Positions 8,545-16,914 are shown, counted from the stretch's first letter. The stretch: DNA of 64,000 nt from Mucilaginibacter geliditolerans (GCF_014200495.1 NZ_JACHBY010000002.1:868001-932000); one strand, 5' to 3'. The notes: generated from the sequence alone by a model not told the origin. Translations and numbers: made by a program.

Positions 8545-11088
8545 TTAGTGCAGGATCTTATCAAGGCTGATAGGATAATCAACCCCTAATGATTTTTTGT
8601 ATTCGGTTATAAACTGGTCATAGATCTTTTTGCTGTGATCAATTCCTTTTAACCGTCTGTAGCTTTTTAATTGATACTTTAAAGCGGTATCATTAAAAGG
8701 ATCGGTATTTAATATCAGTTTACTTATTTCTAATACTACTTTATAGTTTTCTTCAGCATATGATTTCTGCAATTGGGGCAGCAGTTCATTCATTAACTGC
8801 TCTTCGTAATTAACTTTAAAATCATCCAGCCAAACATCGGTCATATCACTTAAAAATGATCCCCGGTTAATCAGCTCAAAGTGATCGGCAATTAACCTGT
8901 CTTTTTCAACCCCGGTCTTTTTAAGTACATCTATTACCTGGTAGTAATCGCAAAAGAAAGTTTCATTAGTATTAAAGAAGTATATATCATTTAAAAAAGT
9001 AAGTTCAACACCTTCAATATCGCCCATTGCACTGCGCAGGTGATTAAATGTAACGCCTTTTATATTCTTTGTTTTGGCGATGTCTTTGTCAGGCCATAAC
9101 AACTGCGATATTTTTTTGGATCCTATACCATTGTTTTCCTTACTGTTTAATAAGATGAGGATAAACAACTGTTTAATTTTAGGGCTGAACAGATAAGTGA
9201 TATCCCGGCCCTTTTTGTCAATAACCATAAACTCGCCCAACAGGTAAACTGAGTTTATTTTTTGTTCCTCAGTTTTTTCATCAACCAGCATTTCACTTTC
9301 TGGCTCATCCGCAACAGGTATAAGCGGTTTCTGTCTTCTTCGTGTGTACAACCATACAGATGCGCCAATGAGCAGTATAACAACCAGCCCTCCTATATAT
9401 TTAAATTTAATAAAAGATTTAGCCTGCCATTTGCTGGTTTGCAGGTAACCCGCATTACTTACCGGAGGGTATGCCAATGAGTATACTTTTATAGTAGACT
9501 TATTAGGATCTGTAAACTCCTGTATAGTACATAACAGCTGATTGGTCTTACTATTCAGGAACAGGTTTATATCGCTTTCTATTCTTTCGGATATAACCGG
9601 TATAGCAGCACTTACTACCTGGTACGAGCCATCTTTAATAGAGAATTTGTAAAGCTTTATGCTGGTCTTAAATATTTCGTGCGGATAGCACATGGCGTAA
9701 AAATACTTGCCATCATCAGAGAGCACCAGGTTATTTGCCGGCACAAAAACATCATTAGCCGGGTGAATGTTCCAGCATTTTTTTATGGTGTGATTTTGCA
9801 GGTTTATGCAGTACAGGTCATAGTATTGCCTGCCGCCCACTACCTGGTCCCCTGATTCATTACCGTAACCACCGAATAAATATACTTCGTTAGCCTTGTT
9901 TACATTACTTACAGCCGAGAAGAACCGCGGGGTAATGGAATCACCTTTAAAAGCGCCCCTCTCCCATTGGTCATTACCGGGGTTGTACTTAAAAAAATCA
10001 TTGTAATATCTGTAAGAACCATAACCGCCAAAAAGATATATACTATCCTGGTTAGCGTTATAAAAGATATTATGGTGATGCCTTTGCCCTTTAAATTCTA
10101 TTTTCCCTATCGCGCTCCAGGTAAGCGACTTCATATCCAGCGAGGCTACACTGGGTTCAGTTGGGTGCTCGTGATAAACCTCATATATATAACACTTATT
10201 CTCCCGGGTATTAAAAATACTTTTGCCCAGTAATAACGGTACAGGCGAAGGTTTTTTAAATGCCGATGCGATTGCGCTCCCGTTCTCACTATCATAGAAA
10301 ATGATAGAATCACGGGTGAATATGAAAAGCTTTTGATCAATGGGTGTAAAATTGAGGCCCGCTACCTGTTTAAATGAATGCTTGTAAGCCGGTTTCCAGT
10401 AGTAGGAATCATTGATGAGCCAAACCGGGTTTTCAACTATACCCAACTCATCGCCATCCATACTATGAACTATATTACCGGCCGATTCACTTAATGGGAA
10501 TGAAAAACTTTTTTGATCGTTGCCAACCGTCAGGTTTTTGATAGCCATATCGGGCACCTCAACATAATATTGGTTCTTACCAAATACTATTTTAGCTGAA
10601 ACCGTGTCATCCAGGCCCAACTGCGCGGCATGGTACACTATATTATCTACATAAACATCAGCCTTGTCATCTTTCAGGTTAAAATCAACCTTTACCTTTA
10701 TCCACTGGCGTTTATGCAATTGGGATTGCGGTATAGCTATTTTTAGCTTGTTGCTTTTTCTATCGATATTAAAGTATAAATAACCCGTGCCATTTAAGTA
10801 CAGATAGCTTAAACTGTAGGAGTTATTTTTACTGGTAAGGTTAAAAATATAGCCCAGATTTTTATTATCCCACAATGAAAGATCAAAGTTGATGGATAGG
10901 TTATCCCGGAACAAAGGCGGATTAGTACTAAAAACCGTGTACGAGGTGCGCTTGTTTAACAAACTATCATTTGAATTAAACATTAAGCCCTGGGCGTGCG
11001 CACCTGTTAAATGAAAGAATACAAATAAGAAAAAAGCAATTCTATAAATTTTAATGTTGACCAATAAAAAGTTATCAGATTCTCGCAT
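8545..11088 (-). CDS. Membrane-spanning LamG/Kelch sensor with SARP-like (winged helix + BTAD) output
   Basis: 847 residues in four parts. After a signal peptide ending AHAQ comes a LamG/concanavalin-like region (about 56-172), then Kelch-type blades (about 260-440; IYLFGGYG and VYLFGGYG are visible). One membrane helix follows (about 559-581, ending in RRRQK, so the C-terminus is inside). The cytoplasmic part has an OmpR-like winged helix (about 613-723; SPKIKQLFILILLNS, ISQLLWPDK) and a BTAD-like helical repeat (about 730-847; ILNTDPFNDTALKYQLKSY, KKSLGVDYP). It should sense a ligand outside and bind DNA inside without phosphotransfer. Lying directly upstream of susC on the same strand, it probably controls that locus. 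It could be taken for a galactose-oxidase/Kelch protein if only the middle is searched. Confidence 0.85.
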   Translation of the reverse strand: MRESDNFLLVNIKIYRIAFFLFVFFHLTGAHAQGLMFNSNDSLLNKRTSYTVFSTNPPLFRDNLSINFDLSLWDNKNLGYIFNLTSKNNSYSLSYLYLNGTGYLYFNIDRKSNKLKIAIPQSQLHKRQWIKVKVDFNLKDDKADVYVDNIVYHAAQLGLDDTVSAKIVFGKNQYYVEVPDMAIKNLTVGNDQKSFSFPLSESAGNIVHSMDGDELGIVENPVWLINDSYYWKPAYKHSFKQVAGLNFTPIDQKLFIFTRDSIIFYDSENGSAIASAFKKPSPVPLLLGKSIFNTRENKCYIYEVYHEHPTEPSVASLDMKSLTWSAIGKIEFKGQRHHHNIFYNANQDSIYLFGGYGSYRYYNDFFKYNPGNDQWERGAFKGDSITPRFFSAVSNVNKANEVYLFGGYGNESGDQVVGGRQYYDLYCINLQNHTIKKCWNIHPANDVFVPANNLVLSDDGKYFYAMCYPHEIFKTSIKLYKFSIKDGSYQVVSAAIPVISERIESDINLFLNSKTNQLLCTIQEFTDPNKSTIKVYSLAYPPVSNAGYLQTSKWQAKSFIKFKYIGGLVVILLIGASVWLYTRRRQKPLIPVADEPESEMLVDEKTEEQKINSVYLLGEFMVIDKKGRDITYLFSPKIKQLFILILLNSKENNGIGSKKISQLLWPDKDIAKTKNIKGVTFNHLRSAMGDIEGVELTFLNDIYFFNTNETFFCDYYQVIDVLKKTGVEKDRLIADHFELINRGSFLSDMTDVWLDDFKVNYEEQLMNELLPQLQKSYAEENYKVVLEISKLILNTDPFNDTALKYQLKSYRRLKGIDHSKKIYDQFITEYKKSLGVDYPISLDKILH

Positions 11089-11319
11089 TAAGGGTTTTTC
11101 GTTTTAAAAACTATATATAGTTATGTATATTTTGGTTTATGACGCTAAATTAGAATTTAAAGAGCGAAAAAACAGTAATTTGTATTTGTTCGCTGCTGCT
11201 TGTAATAAATCACCTGAATTACAGTATTTTTAATTTAGAAACTATTATCTCTTTATTAATAAATAAATCAATGTATTTACACTTATTACACCAGTAAATA
11301 ATACTAAGCATCGCTGCTG

Positions 11320-11375
11320 CATATGCAACAATTGTATCCAGAAAATGTTGATCATAAGTAACATATGCAACAATT
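11320..11375. promoter_or_regulatory. 14-base direct repeat, 42 bases apart
   Basis: CATATGCAACAATT occurs at 11320-11333 and 11362-11375, exactly 42 bases apart (about four helical turns). It lies in the 367-base divergent gap between the SARP-like regulator and the plus-strand gene at 11456. Same-face spacing is what an oligomeric DNA-binding protein would need. A shorter repeat, TCGCTGCTGC, occurs at 11190 and 11311. I see no terminator or small gene in this gap. Confidence 0.45.
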
Positions 11376-11455
11376 TCAATAAAATTATTTTATAGCTAAA
11401 ATACCAGTTTTTATATACCATCATTACTGTTTAAATCTTATTTTCCAACCACCAT

Positions 11456-12076
11456 ATGTTACAAAATCGTGTAGATCCCACAGGGAATATCATTAGCACC
11501 AGCGCACGTGGCGCCTGGATGGGTAACCGCGGGCAATTGCATGATGCCGGTAAGCACATTCTGAGGCCTTTTAAACTCAAAGCCTGGCTTATTTGTCTGC
11601 TTGAATTTAAAGAGCGGCACAGGCCGGTAATGGCACCTAACCTTTACACTGAATTGTTCTTTTTGGATGAGGCAACCGCTTTTGCAGCCGGGCACAGGCC
11701 TTGTTTTGAATGCCGCAGGAATGCCTATAACCGTTTTAAATCCCTTTGGATAAAAGGCAACCCTGAATATGGTTTTAATGAAAAAACATCCATCCGTGAG
11801 ATAGATGAAATAATACATAGCGAAAGAATTGACCGTACAGGGCACAAGGTCACTTTTGAAACCTCTGTGAACGGACTTCCCGATGGTACATTTATACAGA
11901 TTGATGGTCAGCCGTACTTATTGGAGGGCCAGCACATCCATCATTGGACACCCTTTGGCTATGATGATGGTATTCCACTGCCGGATTTAGAGAAAGTAAC
12001 TGTATTGACCCCAAGATCAACAATCAATGCTTTTCGTGCAGGCTATCAGCCGCAAGTAAAAAATGATATTGGCTGA
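11456..12076 (+). CDS. Uncharacterised protein with a PCFECRR motif
   Basis: 206 residues, soluble, no signal peptide. I do not recognise the family. Visible features: an N-terminal GNIISTSARGAWMGNRG segment, a central HRPCFECRRNAY motif (two cysteines in CxxC spacing, compatible with a metal site although only one pair is present), and a His-rich QHIHHWTPFGYD near the C-terminus, which could complete a metal centre. The C-terminal VLTPRSTINAFRAGY looks conserved in character. It converges on the Nudix-fold gene, with stop codons only 2 bases apart and no room for a terminator. Function unknown. Confidence 0.75.
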   Translation: MLQNRVDPTGNIISTSARGAWMGNRGQLHDAGKHILRPFKLKAWLICLLEFKERHRPVMAPNLYTELFFLDEATAFAAGHRPCFECRRNAYNRFKSLWIKGNPEYGFNEKTSIREIDEIIHSERIDRTGHKVTFETSVNGLPDGTFIQIDGQPYLLEGQHIHHWTPFGYDDGIPLPDLEKVTVLTPRSTINAFRAGYQPQVKNDIG

Positions 12077-12078
12077 TT

Positions 12079-12816
12079 TTACCAGGTAAAGTTCTTTAAC
12101 GATGCCTCATATTTAACTATATCAAACTTATACAGATCGGGTGCTTTATGCGCTCCTCCTTTTCTTGTTTTTGGTAGCTTTATCAATATATCAAACTTCA
12201 TTATACGGCGGTAAAAGTTACCCCGGTTTAGTTGCGTACCCAATATTGATTCATATAGATTTTGAAGCTCTGTTAAAGTAAACTCTTCGGGCAGTAGATT
12301 GTAACCTATAGGTTTATAACTTAACTGTTCCTGCAAAACCTGCAAAGCTTTGTCAACAATCGCGCGGTGATCCATCACCAGTTCAGGCAGTGCATCAACG
12401 GGTTTCCATTCGCAGGCGGCAGAAAGTTCATCGGCCACAGGCACCACCCTGGTATGATCAACCAAAGCATAATAACTGGTAGATATAAAACGCTGCTTAT
12501 GCCACAGATCATCAGGATAGCCTTCAAAAAAACTCTCGGAGCGATTAACATTCCCAAATGTGCTGAACTGGTGTAAAAACACATCAACAACATTAGCACG
12601 CTCCTTTAAAACACGCTTTACAGCATCATTAACGTTCTCCTGCTTTTTAACATAGCCCCCCGGTAATACCCACCGCGTATCATCAATTATCTGTAGCAGC
12701 AGCACATTTAATTTACCATTATTAAACCCGAATACCACGTTATCCACCGATAAATGCGGAATACAGGTTTCCCATAGTTCCTTACTGCGTGATAGGATCT
12801 TTTCAGCGATGCTCAT
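12079..12816 (-). CDS. Nudix-fold transcriptional regulator (NrtR/AraR-like) with degenerate Nudix box
   Basis: 245 residues from the ATG at 12816 (an upstream TTG at 12825 would add three). Residues about 20-140 form a Nudix domain: VDNVVFGFNNGKLNVLLLQI, then WVLPGGYVKKQENVNDAVKRVLKERANV. The Nudix box is GX5EX7RVLKER where catalytic enzymes have REUXEE, so the key glutamates are lost. Residues about 165-240 form the winged-helix C-terminal domain of the NrtR family (LTELQNLYESILGTQLNRGNFYRRI; GGAHKAPDLYKF). In Bacteroidota, members of this group (AraR type) are sugar-responsive repressors; that this one is a regulator, not a hydrolase, is inferred from the lost residues plus the C-terminal domain. 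Its target is not evident nearby. Confidence 0.85.
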   Translation of the reverse strand: MSIAEKILSRSKELWETCIPHLSVDNVVFGFNNGKLNVLLLQIIDDTRWVLPGGYVKKQENVNDAVKRVLKERANVVDVFLHQFSTFGNVNRSESFFEGYPDDLWHKQRFISTSYYALVDHTRVVPVADELSAACEWKPVDALPELVMDHRAIVDKALQVLQEQLSYKPIGYNLLPEEFTLTELQNLYESILGTQLNRGNFYRRIMKFDILIKLPKTRKGGAHKAPDLYKFDIVKYEASLKNFTW

Positions 12817-12818
12817 AA

Positions 12819-12832
12819 CATACAAATGTATG
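12819..12832. promoter_or_regulatory. Inverted repeat at the start of the Nudix regulator gene
   Basis: CATAC-AAAT-GTATG lies 3 bases upstream of the regulator's ATG. A second copy of the core, ATAC-ATAA-GTAT, is at 12902-12913. Together they suggest an ATACAWAWGTAT operator for autoregulation. The region is A/T-rich, so chance is possible. Confidence 0.35.
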
Positions 12833-13021
12833 ATTCAAATAATAAAGTTTAGGAAATTCATGCCGGGCATATAAATCTACACTTATTAATTTACTTCATC
12901 TATACATAAGTATCATTCACCGATAGATGGTTACCGGTATACAGATTATTGATCACCTTTACATTATGCCATTAATTTATGAGGATAAGTGTGGTGGCAT
13001 AATGAGATCAGTTTTTTTTAT

Positions 13022-13053
13022 AAATGGAGCGCCTGATATTAGGTGCTCCATTT
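13022..13053 (+). terminator. Orphan hairpin in a divergent gap
   Basis: Arms AAATGGAGCGCCT and AGGTGCTCCATTT pair with one mismatch around a 6-base loop and are followed rightward by TTTGTATACTATTTT. The genes on both sides point away from it, so it terminates no annotated gene. It may end a small RNA reading rightward from about 12900, or act as an attenuator ahead of the kinase gene. Nothing else is visible in the gap 12833-13164 except a weak promoter-like box before the kinase. Confidence 0.5.
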
Positions 13054-13140
13054 GTATACTATTTTAAGAATGAAACACCCCTCACAAAACCAGCCTGAAA
13101 AATGATTTATATTAACAGCCATAATATATAATGCAAAGGC

Positions 13141-13148
13141 TATTTTTG
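13141..13148 (+). promoter_or_regulatory. Possible -7 box for the kinase operon
   Basis: TATTTTTG fits the Bacteroidota -7 consensus TAnnTTTG and ends 16 bases before the kinase ATG. No TTTG is seen at the -33 position, and the leader would be very short. Confidence 0.3.
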
Positions 13149-13164
13149 AGAAATATACATTAAT

Positions 13165-14352
13165 ATGCTACGCTCCAGGCTCACCACGTTTTTTATTCAT
13201 GCAACCGGCTGGCTCATCTTTTTGGGTTTTCCGCTGCTGTTCATGAATAAAACACAGGAGAATACGCACAATAGTTATTTTGTATTGCTGTCGCCATTTT
13301 ACTGGCTGTTTTGTTTGACCTATATTTTTATGTTTTACCTGAATGCCTGGTACCTGGTGCCAAGGCTGGTTTTCAGGAAAAAGTATTTCTATTATGGCGT
13401 TATAGTACTGCTGTTATCAGGCTGTGTATACTTTTTACAGCCTTTTGATAACCTGCTTGGCCATAATCTGCTTAAAAATAAAAATCTAACCACCACACAG
13501 GTAGCAGCGCCATCCATGTCGACAGATAATCAATCCGTTACTGGCACTGATAGTACAGGGCCTAAAAATTTACCTTTTGGCCCCCTGCCCCACCAGGACC
13601 TCCGTATGGAAGATCCACGTTTTAAGCCATCAAACCGCATCATATTTATACACCAATCGGGTAATATTGATATGGTTGGCTTATTTATATTTATTGTAGT
13701 AATGGGTTTAAGTGTTGCGGTAAGCACCGTACAAAAATGGCAGTTAACCGAGCAGGTGGTAGTTAAAGCTAAAGCCGAAAAAGCCAATGCGGAGCTATCG
13801 TTCCTGAAAGCGCAGATAAACCCCCACTTTTTGTTTAACACGCTGAATAATATTTACGCACTGTCGGTTACTAACAGCGAGCATACATCAGAGAGTATCA
13901 TGAAGCTATCGAACATTATGCGTTATGTTACCGATGATGTGACTGAGAATTTCGTATCGCTGCAAAGCGAGGTTGATTGCATACATGATTATATCGACCT
14001 GCAAAAACTGCGTTTGGGTAATAAAACCAAACTTGATTTTACCAGCACCGGCGACTTTAGCAATAAAAAGATTGCCCCCCTGGTATTAATGACCTTTATT
14101 GAAAATGTGTTTAAATATGGCATCAGCAACCATAAAACTTCGGCTATCACCATTAGCGTAACAGCTGAAGGCGATAAACTAAGGCTCTTTTGCCAGAATA
14201 CCATTTTTGATAAAGATAAACCCAGTACCCGTAAAGGTATAGGTATAAACAACACAAAACAGCGCCTTGAACTGATATATCCCGGCCGGCATAAACTGGA
14301 TGTTAGTGCCAGGGATCACCTGTTCACTGTAAACCTTGAAATTGATTGTTAA
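13165..14352 (+). CDS. LytS-type sensor histidine kinase
   Basis: 395 residues. Four membrane helices are visible (about 8-27, 33-60, 74-93, 170-190), with a polar loop between the third and fourth. The His_kinase region begins SFLKAQINPHFLFNTLNNIYALS, with H221 as the phospho-acceptor, followed by a short HATPase region (LVLMTFIENVFKYGI; KGIGINNTKQRLELIYPG). This is the classical YehU/LytS layout that signals to a LytTR regulator, which is the next gene 18 bases on. It heads a plus-strand run that may extend to 22199. The signal is unknown; the small sensor part suggests a membrane or envelope cue. Confidence 0.93.
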   Translation: MLRSRLTTFFIHATGWLIFLGFPLLFMNKTQENTHNSYFVLLSPFYWLFCLTYIFMFYLNAWYLVPRLVFRKKYFYYGVIVLLLSGCVYFLQPFDNLLGHNLLKNKNLTTTQVAAPSMSTDNQSVTGTDSTGPKNLPFGPLPHQDLRMEDPRFKPSNRIIFIHQSGNIDMVGLFIFIVVMGLSVAVSTVQKWQLTEQVVVKAKAEKANAELSFLKAQINPHFLFNTLNNIYALSVTNSEHTSESIMKLSNIMRYVTDDVTENFVSLQSEVDCIHDYIDLQKLRLGNKTKLDFTSTGDFSNKKIAPLVLMTFIENVFKYGISNHKTSAITISVTAEGDKLRLFCQNTIFDKDKPSTRKGIGINNTKQRLELIYPGRHKLDVSARDHLFTVNLEIDC

Positions 14353-14370
14353 CTATAAAACACAGCAAAT

Positions 14371-15066
14371 ATGGAGTTGAAATGCATAGCCATTGATGAC
14401 GAGCCCCTGGCGCTTGAGGTGATAAAGAAACATATCGCGGATTTTCCGCAGCTAAAATTACTGCATACTTTTGAGGATGCTATTTCAGCAGCTGAATACC
14501 TGCGTAATAATAAGATCGACCTGCTTTTTATTGATATTGATATGCCTGACATCACAGGCATTGAACTGGTGCGCTCACTTAAAGAAAAGCCGATGGTAAT
14601 ATTTACAACAGCCCATAAAAACTTTGCCTATGAGGGTTTTGAGCTGGAAGCATTGGATTACCTGCTAAAGCCTATAGACCTTAAACGTTTTTCGGCAGGT
14701 GTAAATAAGGCTGTTGATTATGCTAAGTATAAATCGGCCGGGCAAAGCGAAATGGATGGCGCATTGTATGTACATTCGGAATACCGGATGATAAAAATAG
14801 AGCTGAAAGAGATAGAGTACATTGAAAGCATGCAGGATTATATAAAAATATACCTGAGCAATGTTGAAAAGCCCGTTTTAACCCTCATGTCGCTTAAAGG
14901 TGTATTAGAGAAGCTGCCGCAGACGGAATTTGCGCGCATTCACAGGAGCTATGCAGTGGCCATAAAAAAAATAAAATCCATACATAATCATAAAGTAAAG
15001 CTTAAAATAATTGAGTTGCCTATCGGAAACAACTATGCCGATTTTATACAGGCATGGGCGAAATAA
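14371..15066 (+). CDS. LytTR-family response regulator
   Basis: 231 residues. The receiver domain (1-120) has the acidic pocket (AIDDEP), the phospho-acceptor D55 in FIDIDMPD, the conserved threonine (IFTTAHK) and the KPI lysine (YLLKPI). A linker leads to a LytTR DNA-binding domain (about 130-230): IKIELKEIEYIESMQDYIKI, then FARIHRSYAVAIKKIKSI. It is partnered with the kinase just upstream. LytTR proteins bind pairs of imperfect direct repeats; I could not assign a site by eye. Confidence 0.95.
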   Translation: MELKCIAIDDEPLALEVIKKHIADFPQLKLLHTFEDAISAAEYLRNNKIDLLFIDIDMPDITGIELVRSLKEKPMVIFTTAHKNFAYEGFELEALDYLLKPIDLKRFSAGVNKAVDYAKYKSAGQSEMDGALYVHSEYRMIKIELKEIEYIESMQDYIKIYLSNVEKPVLTLMSLKGVLEKLPQTEFARIHRSYAVAIKKIKSIHNHKVKLKIIELPIGNNYADFIQAWAK

Positions 15067-15168
15067 TACATTTTGATTTCATCGGTAGATAATGCTGATT
15101 TAGCGACACATTTTCTTGTTTAAATGCTGATAGTAACACCTTTACATAAGCATTTAAACTATTGTAAA

Positions 15169-15546
15169 ATGGAGATAACAAGCAAACAAAAGCGCATACT
15201 GGTACTTGATAATGCTGGCAGGATGTTATCAGTTGTAAACGAAATTTTGTGTTACGGCGATTTCGATATCCATACGGTTTACGATCAGAATACTATTTGT
15301 GATAAAGCCAAAGCTATGCACCCCGATCTGATCATTCTGGATTATTTATTGCTGAACAACGATTGTGAACAGGTTTGTAATGACCTGAAAGAAGAAAAGG
15401 GCCTTGAAAACATTCCTGTAATTGTGGTGAGTACCTACAGGAGCAAAAAGATCCGTTCGGCGGCATATAGGTGTGATGCCTTATTTTTGAAACCGATGGA
15501 TATGGAAGTGCTGGCATCAAGGATTGATTACTTAATGGCTTCGTAA
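15169..15546 (+). CDS. Single-domain response regulator (receiver only)
   Basis: 125 residues from the ATG at 15169; an in-frame ATG at 15124 would add a 15-residue tail unlike receivers, so the shorter start is preferred. The receiver core reads KRILVLDNAGRM, LIILDYLLL with D58 as phospho-acceptor, VIVVSTYRS and LFLKPMD. The acidic pocket is reduced (LDNAG where VDDD is usual), so metal binding may be weak. No output domain follows. It sits between the two-component pair and the PqqD/ATP-grasp set and could be a phosphate sink or an adaptor; which is not determinable here. Confidence 0.85.
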   Translation: MEITSKQKRILVLDNAGRMLSVVNEILCYGDFDIHTVYDQNTICDKAKAMHPDLIILDYLLLNNDCEQVCNDLKEEKGLENIPVIVVSTYRSKKIRSAAYRCDALFLKPMDMEVLASRIDYLMAS

Positions 15547-15596
15547 TAATTGTAAAAATATTACATTTATAGCTTGCAATATACACATCAAAATAA

Positions 15597-15857
15597 ATGA
15601 AACTGAAAAAGAACATAGCCACAAGTGAGAACGGGTTTATTTTTAACCCGGCTACAGGCGATTCATTTTCAGGCAATGCAATGGCTTCGGAAATATTGCT
15701 GGCCATGAAGAATGGCGATACAGAAGCGCAGATAAAACAACAGCTATTACAAAAATACGAAGTTAGCGCCACACAGCTCAATCGCGATTGGGAGGATTGG
15801 ATAGTACAGCTGAAAGAGGCTAATTTGCTGGAAGCCGCAATTTATGACAGCAAATAA
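15597..15857 (+). CDS. PqqD-like small protein
   Basis: 86 residues. The pattern NGFIFNPATGDSFSGNAMAS, followed by ILLAMKNGDTEAQIKQQLLQ and a C-terminal helix (WIVQLKEANLL), is that of the PqqD/HPr-rel-A winged-helix family, which in other pathways binds a leader peptide and presents it to a modifying enzyme. It starts 50 bases after the receiver gene and overlaps the ATP-grasp gene by 14 bases, so the two are translationally coupled. No obvious precursor peptide gene lies next to it. The role as substrate carrier for the ligase is inferred from this pairing. Confidence 0.8.
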   Translation: MKLKKNIATSENGFIFNPATGDSFSGNAMASEILLAMKNGDTEAQIKQQLLQKYEVSATQLNRDWEDWIVQLKEANLLEAAIYDSK

Positions 15858-16899
15858 CTACTCCGGACTTTGTATTGGGGTAACCGGTCTTAATGCCAAT
15901 GATAACCCGGGCCCCGGCGTAGCAGTAATAAGAGCGCTAAAGGAAGGATTGGGTACCGGACTCAGGATCATAGGTTTATCCTATGAATCGTTGGAGCCGG
16001 GAATTTATATGCGTGATATGGTTGATAAAACCTACAGCATACCCTATCCAACCGAAGGTACTGCAGCCCTATTTGAACGTTTAACCTATATAAATGATAA
16101 AGAACAGCTCAATTTCATCATCCCCAATTTTGACGCTGAATTACATAATTTTATAAAACTTGCCCCCCAATTACAACAAATAGGTATACGTACCTTTTTG
16201 CCATCAATTGAGCAATTGATGATCAGGGATAAAGTTAATTTATATGACTTCGGTCAGAAAAACGGGTTTCATGTCCCTGCTGATCATAAGTTATATGCAG
16301 CCGGTGATGTTCAAAAGGCTACAGAAGAACTTGGCTTCCCGTTAGTGGTGAAAGGGAAATTTTACGAGGCCTATATCGCCCATAATAAGGAGGCGGCGAT
16401 AAAGGCATTTAACCAATTAGCAACAACATGGGGTTACCCGGTTATAGCGCAACAATATATTAAAGGAACTGAAATAAATATAGCCGCTTTAGGCGATGGC
16501 GATGGTAACAACATCAGCATTGTGCCGATGCGGAAATTGTACATTACTGATAAAGGAAAAGCCTGGGCAGGTGTAACCATTGAGGATGCAGCGCTTATAG
16601 CGCTGGCTGATCAGTTTGCCAAAGCAACAAAATGGCGGGGAGGTTATGAGCTGGAGATCATGCGCGATGCAGATGATAAACTGTTCATATTGGAGATTAA
16701 CCCACGGTTCCCGGCCTGGATATACCTTACGGCAGCTGCAGGGCAAAACCAACCGCTGGCTTTAGTAAAAATGGCTTTTGGCGAAAAGCTTACCCGTTTT
16801 GAGGAATATCAGGCAGGCAAATTATTTATCAGGCATTCATGGGACCAGGTGGTTGATATTGCCGATTTTCAACGAATATCAGCACTTGGCGAACTATAA
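15844..16899 (+). CDS. ATP-grasp ligase (carbamoyl-phosphate synthase-like fold)
   Basis: 351 residues. The N-terminal pre-ATP-grasp domain begins CIGVTGLNANDNPGPGVAV and is followed by the ATP-grasp fold: DKVNLYDFGQKNGFHVP, LGFPLVVKGKFYEA (nucleotide lysine), and the metal-binding FILEINPRFPAW with E284, N286 and R288. Such enzymes join a carboxylate to an amine or thiol through an acyl-phosphate. The substrate cannot be named from sequence. The overlapping PqqD-like gene upstream and the PLP decarboxylase 15 bases downstream suggest a pathway on amino-acid or peptide substrates. Confidence 0.88.
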   Translation: MTANNYSGLCIGVTGLNANDNPGPGVAVIRALKEGLGTGLRIIGLSYESLEPGIYMRDMVDKTYSIPYPTEGTAALFERLTYINDKEQLNFIIPNFDAELHNFIKLAPQLQQIGIRTFLPSIEQLMIRDKVNLYDFGQKNGFHVPADHKLYAAGDVQKATEELGFPLVVKGKFYEAYIAHNKEAAIKAFNQLATTWGYPVIAQQYIKGTEINIAALGDGDGNNISIVPMRKLYITDKGKAWAGVTIEDAALIALADQFAKATKWRGGYELEIMRDADDKLFILEINPRFPAWIYLTAAAGQNQPLALVKMAFGEKLTRFEEYQAGKLFIRHSWDQVVDIADFQRISALGEL

Positions 16900-16914
16900 A
16901 GAGATAAGATCATC

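Noticed and set aside
15332..15781. 149-codon minus-strand frame across the receiver and PqqD-like genes
   Set aside because: It overlaps two well-supported plus-strand genes and shows no domain features.
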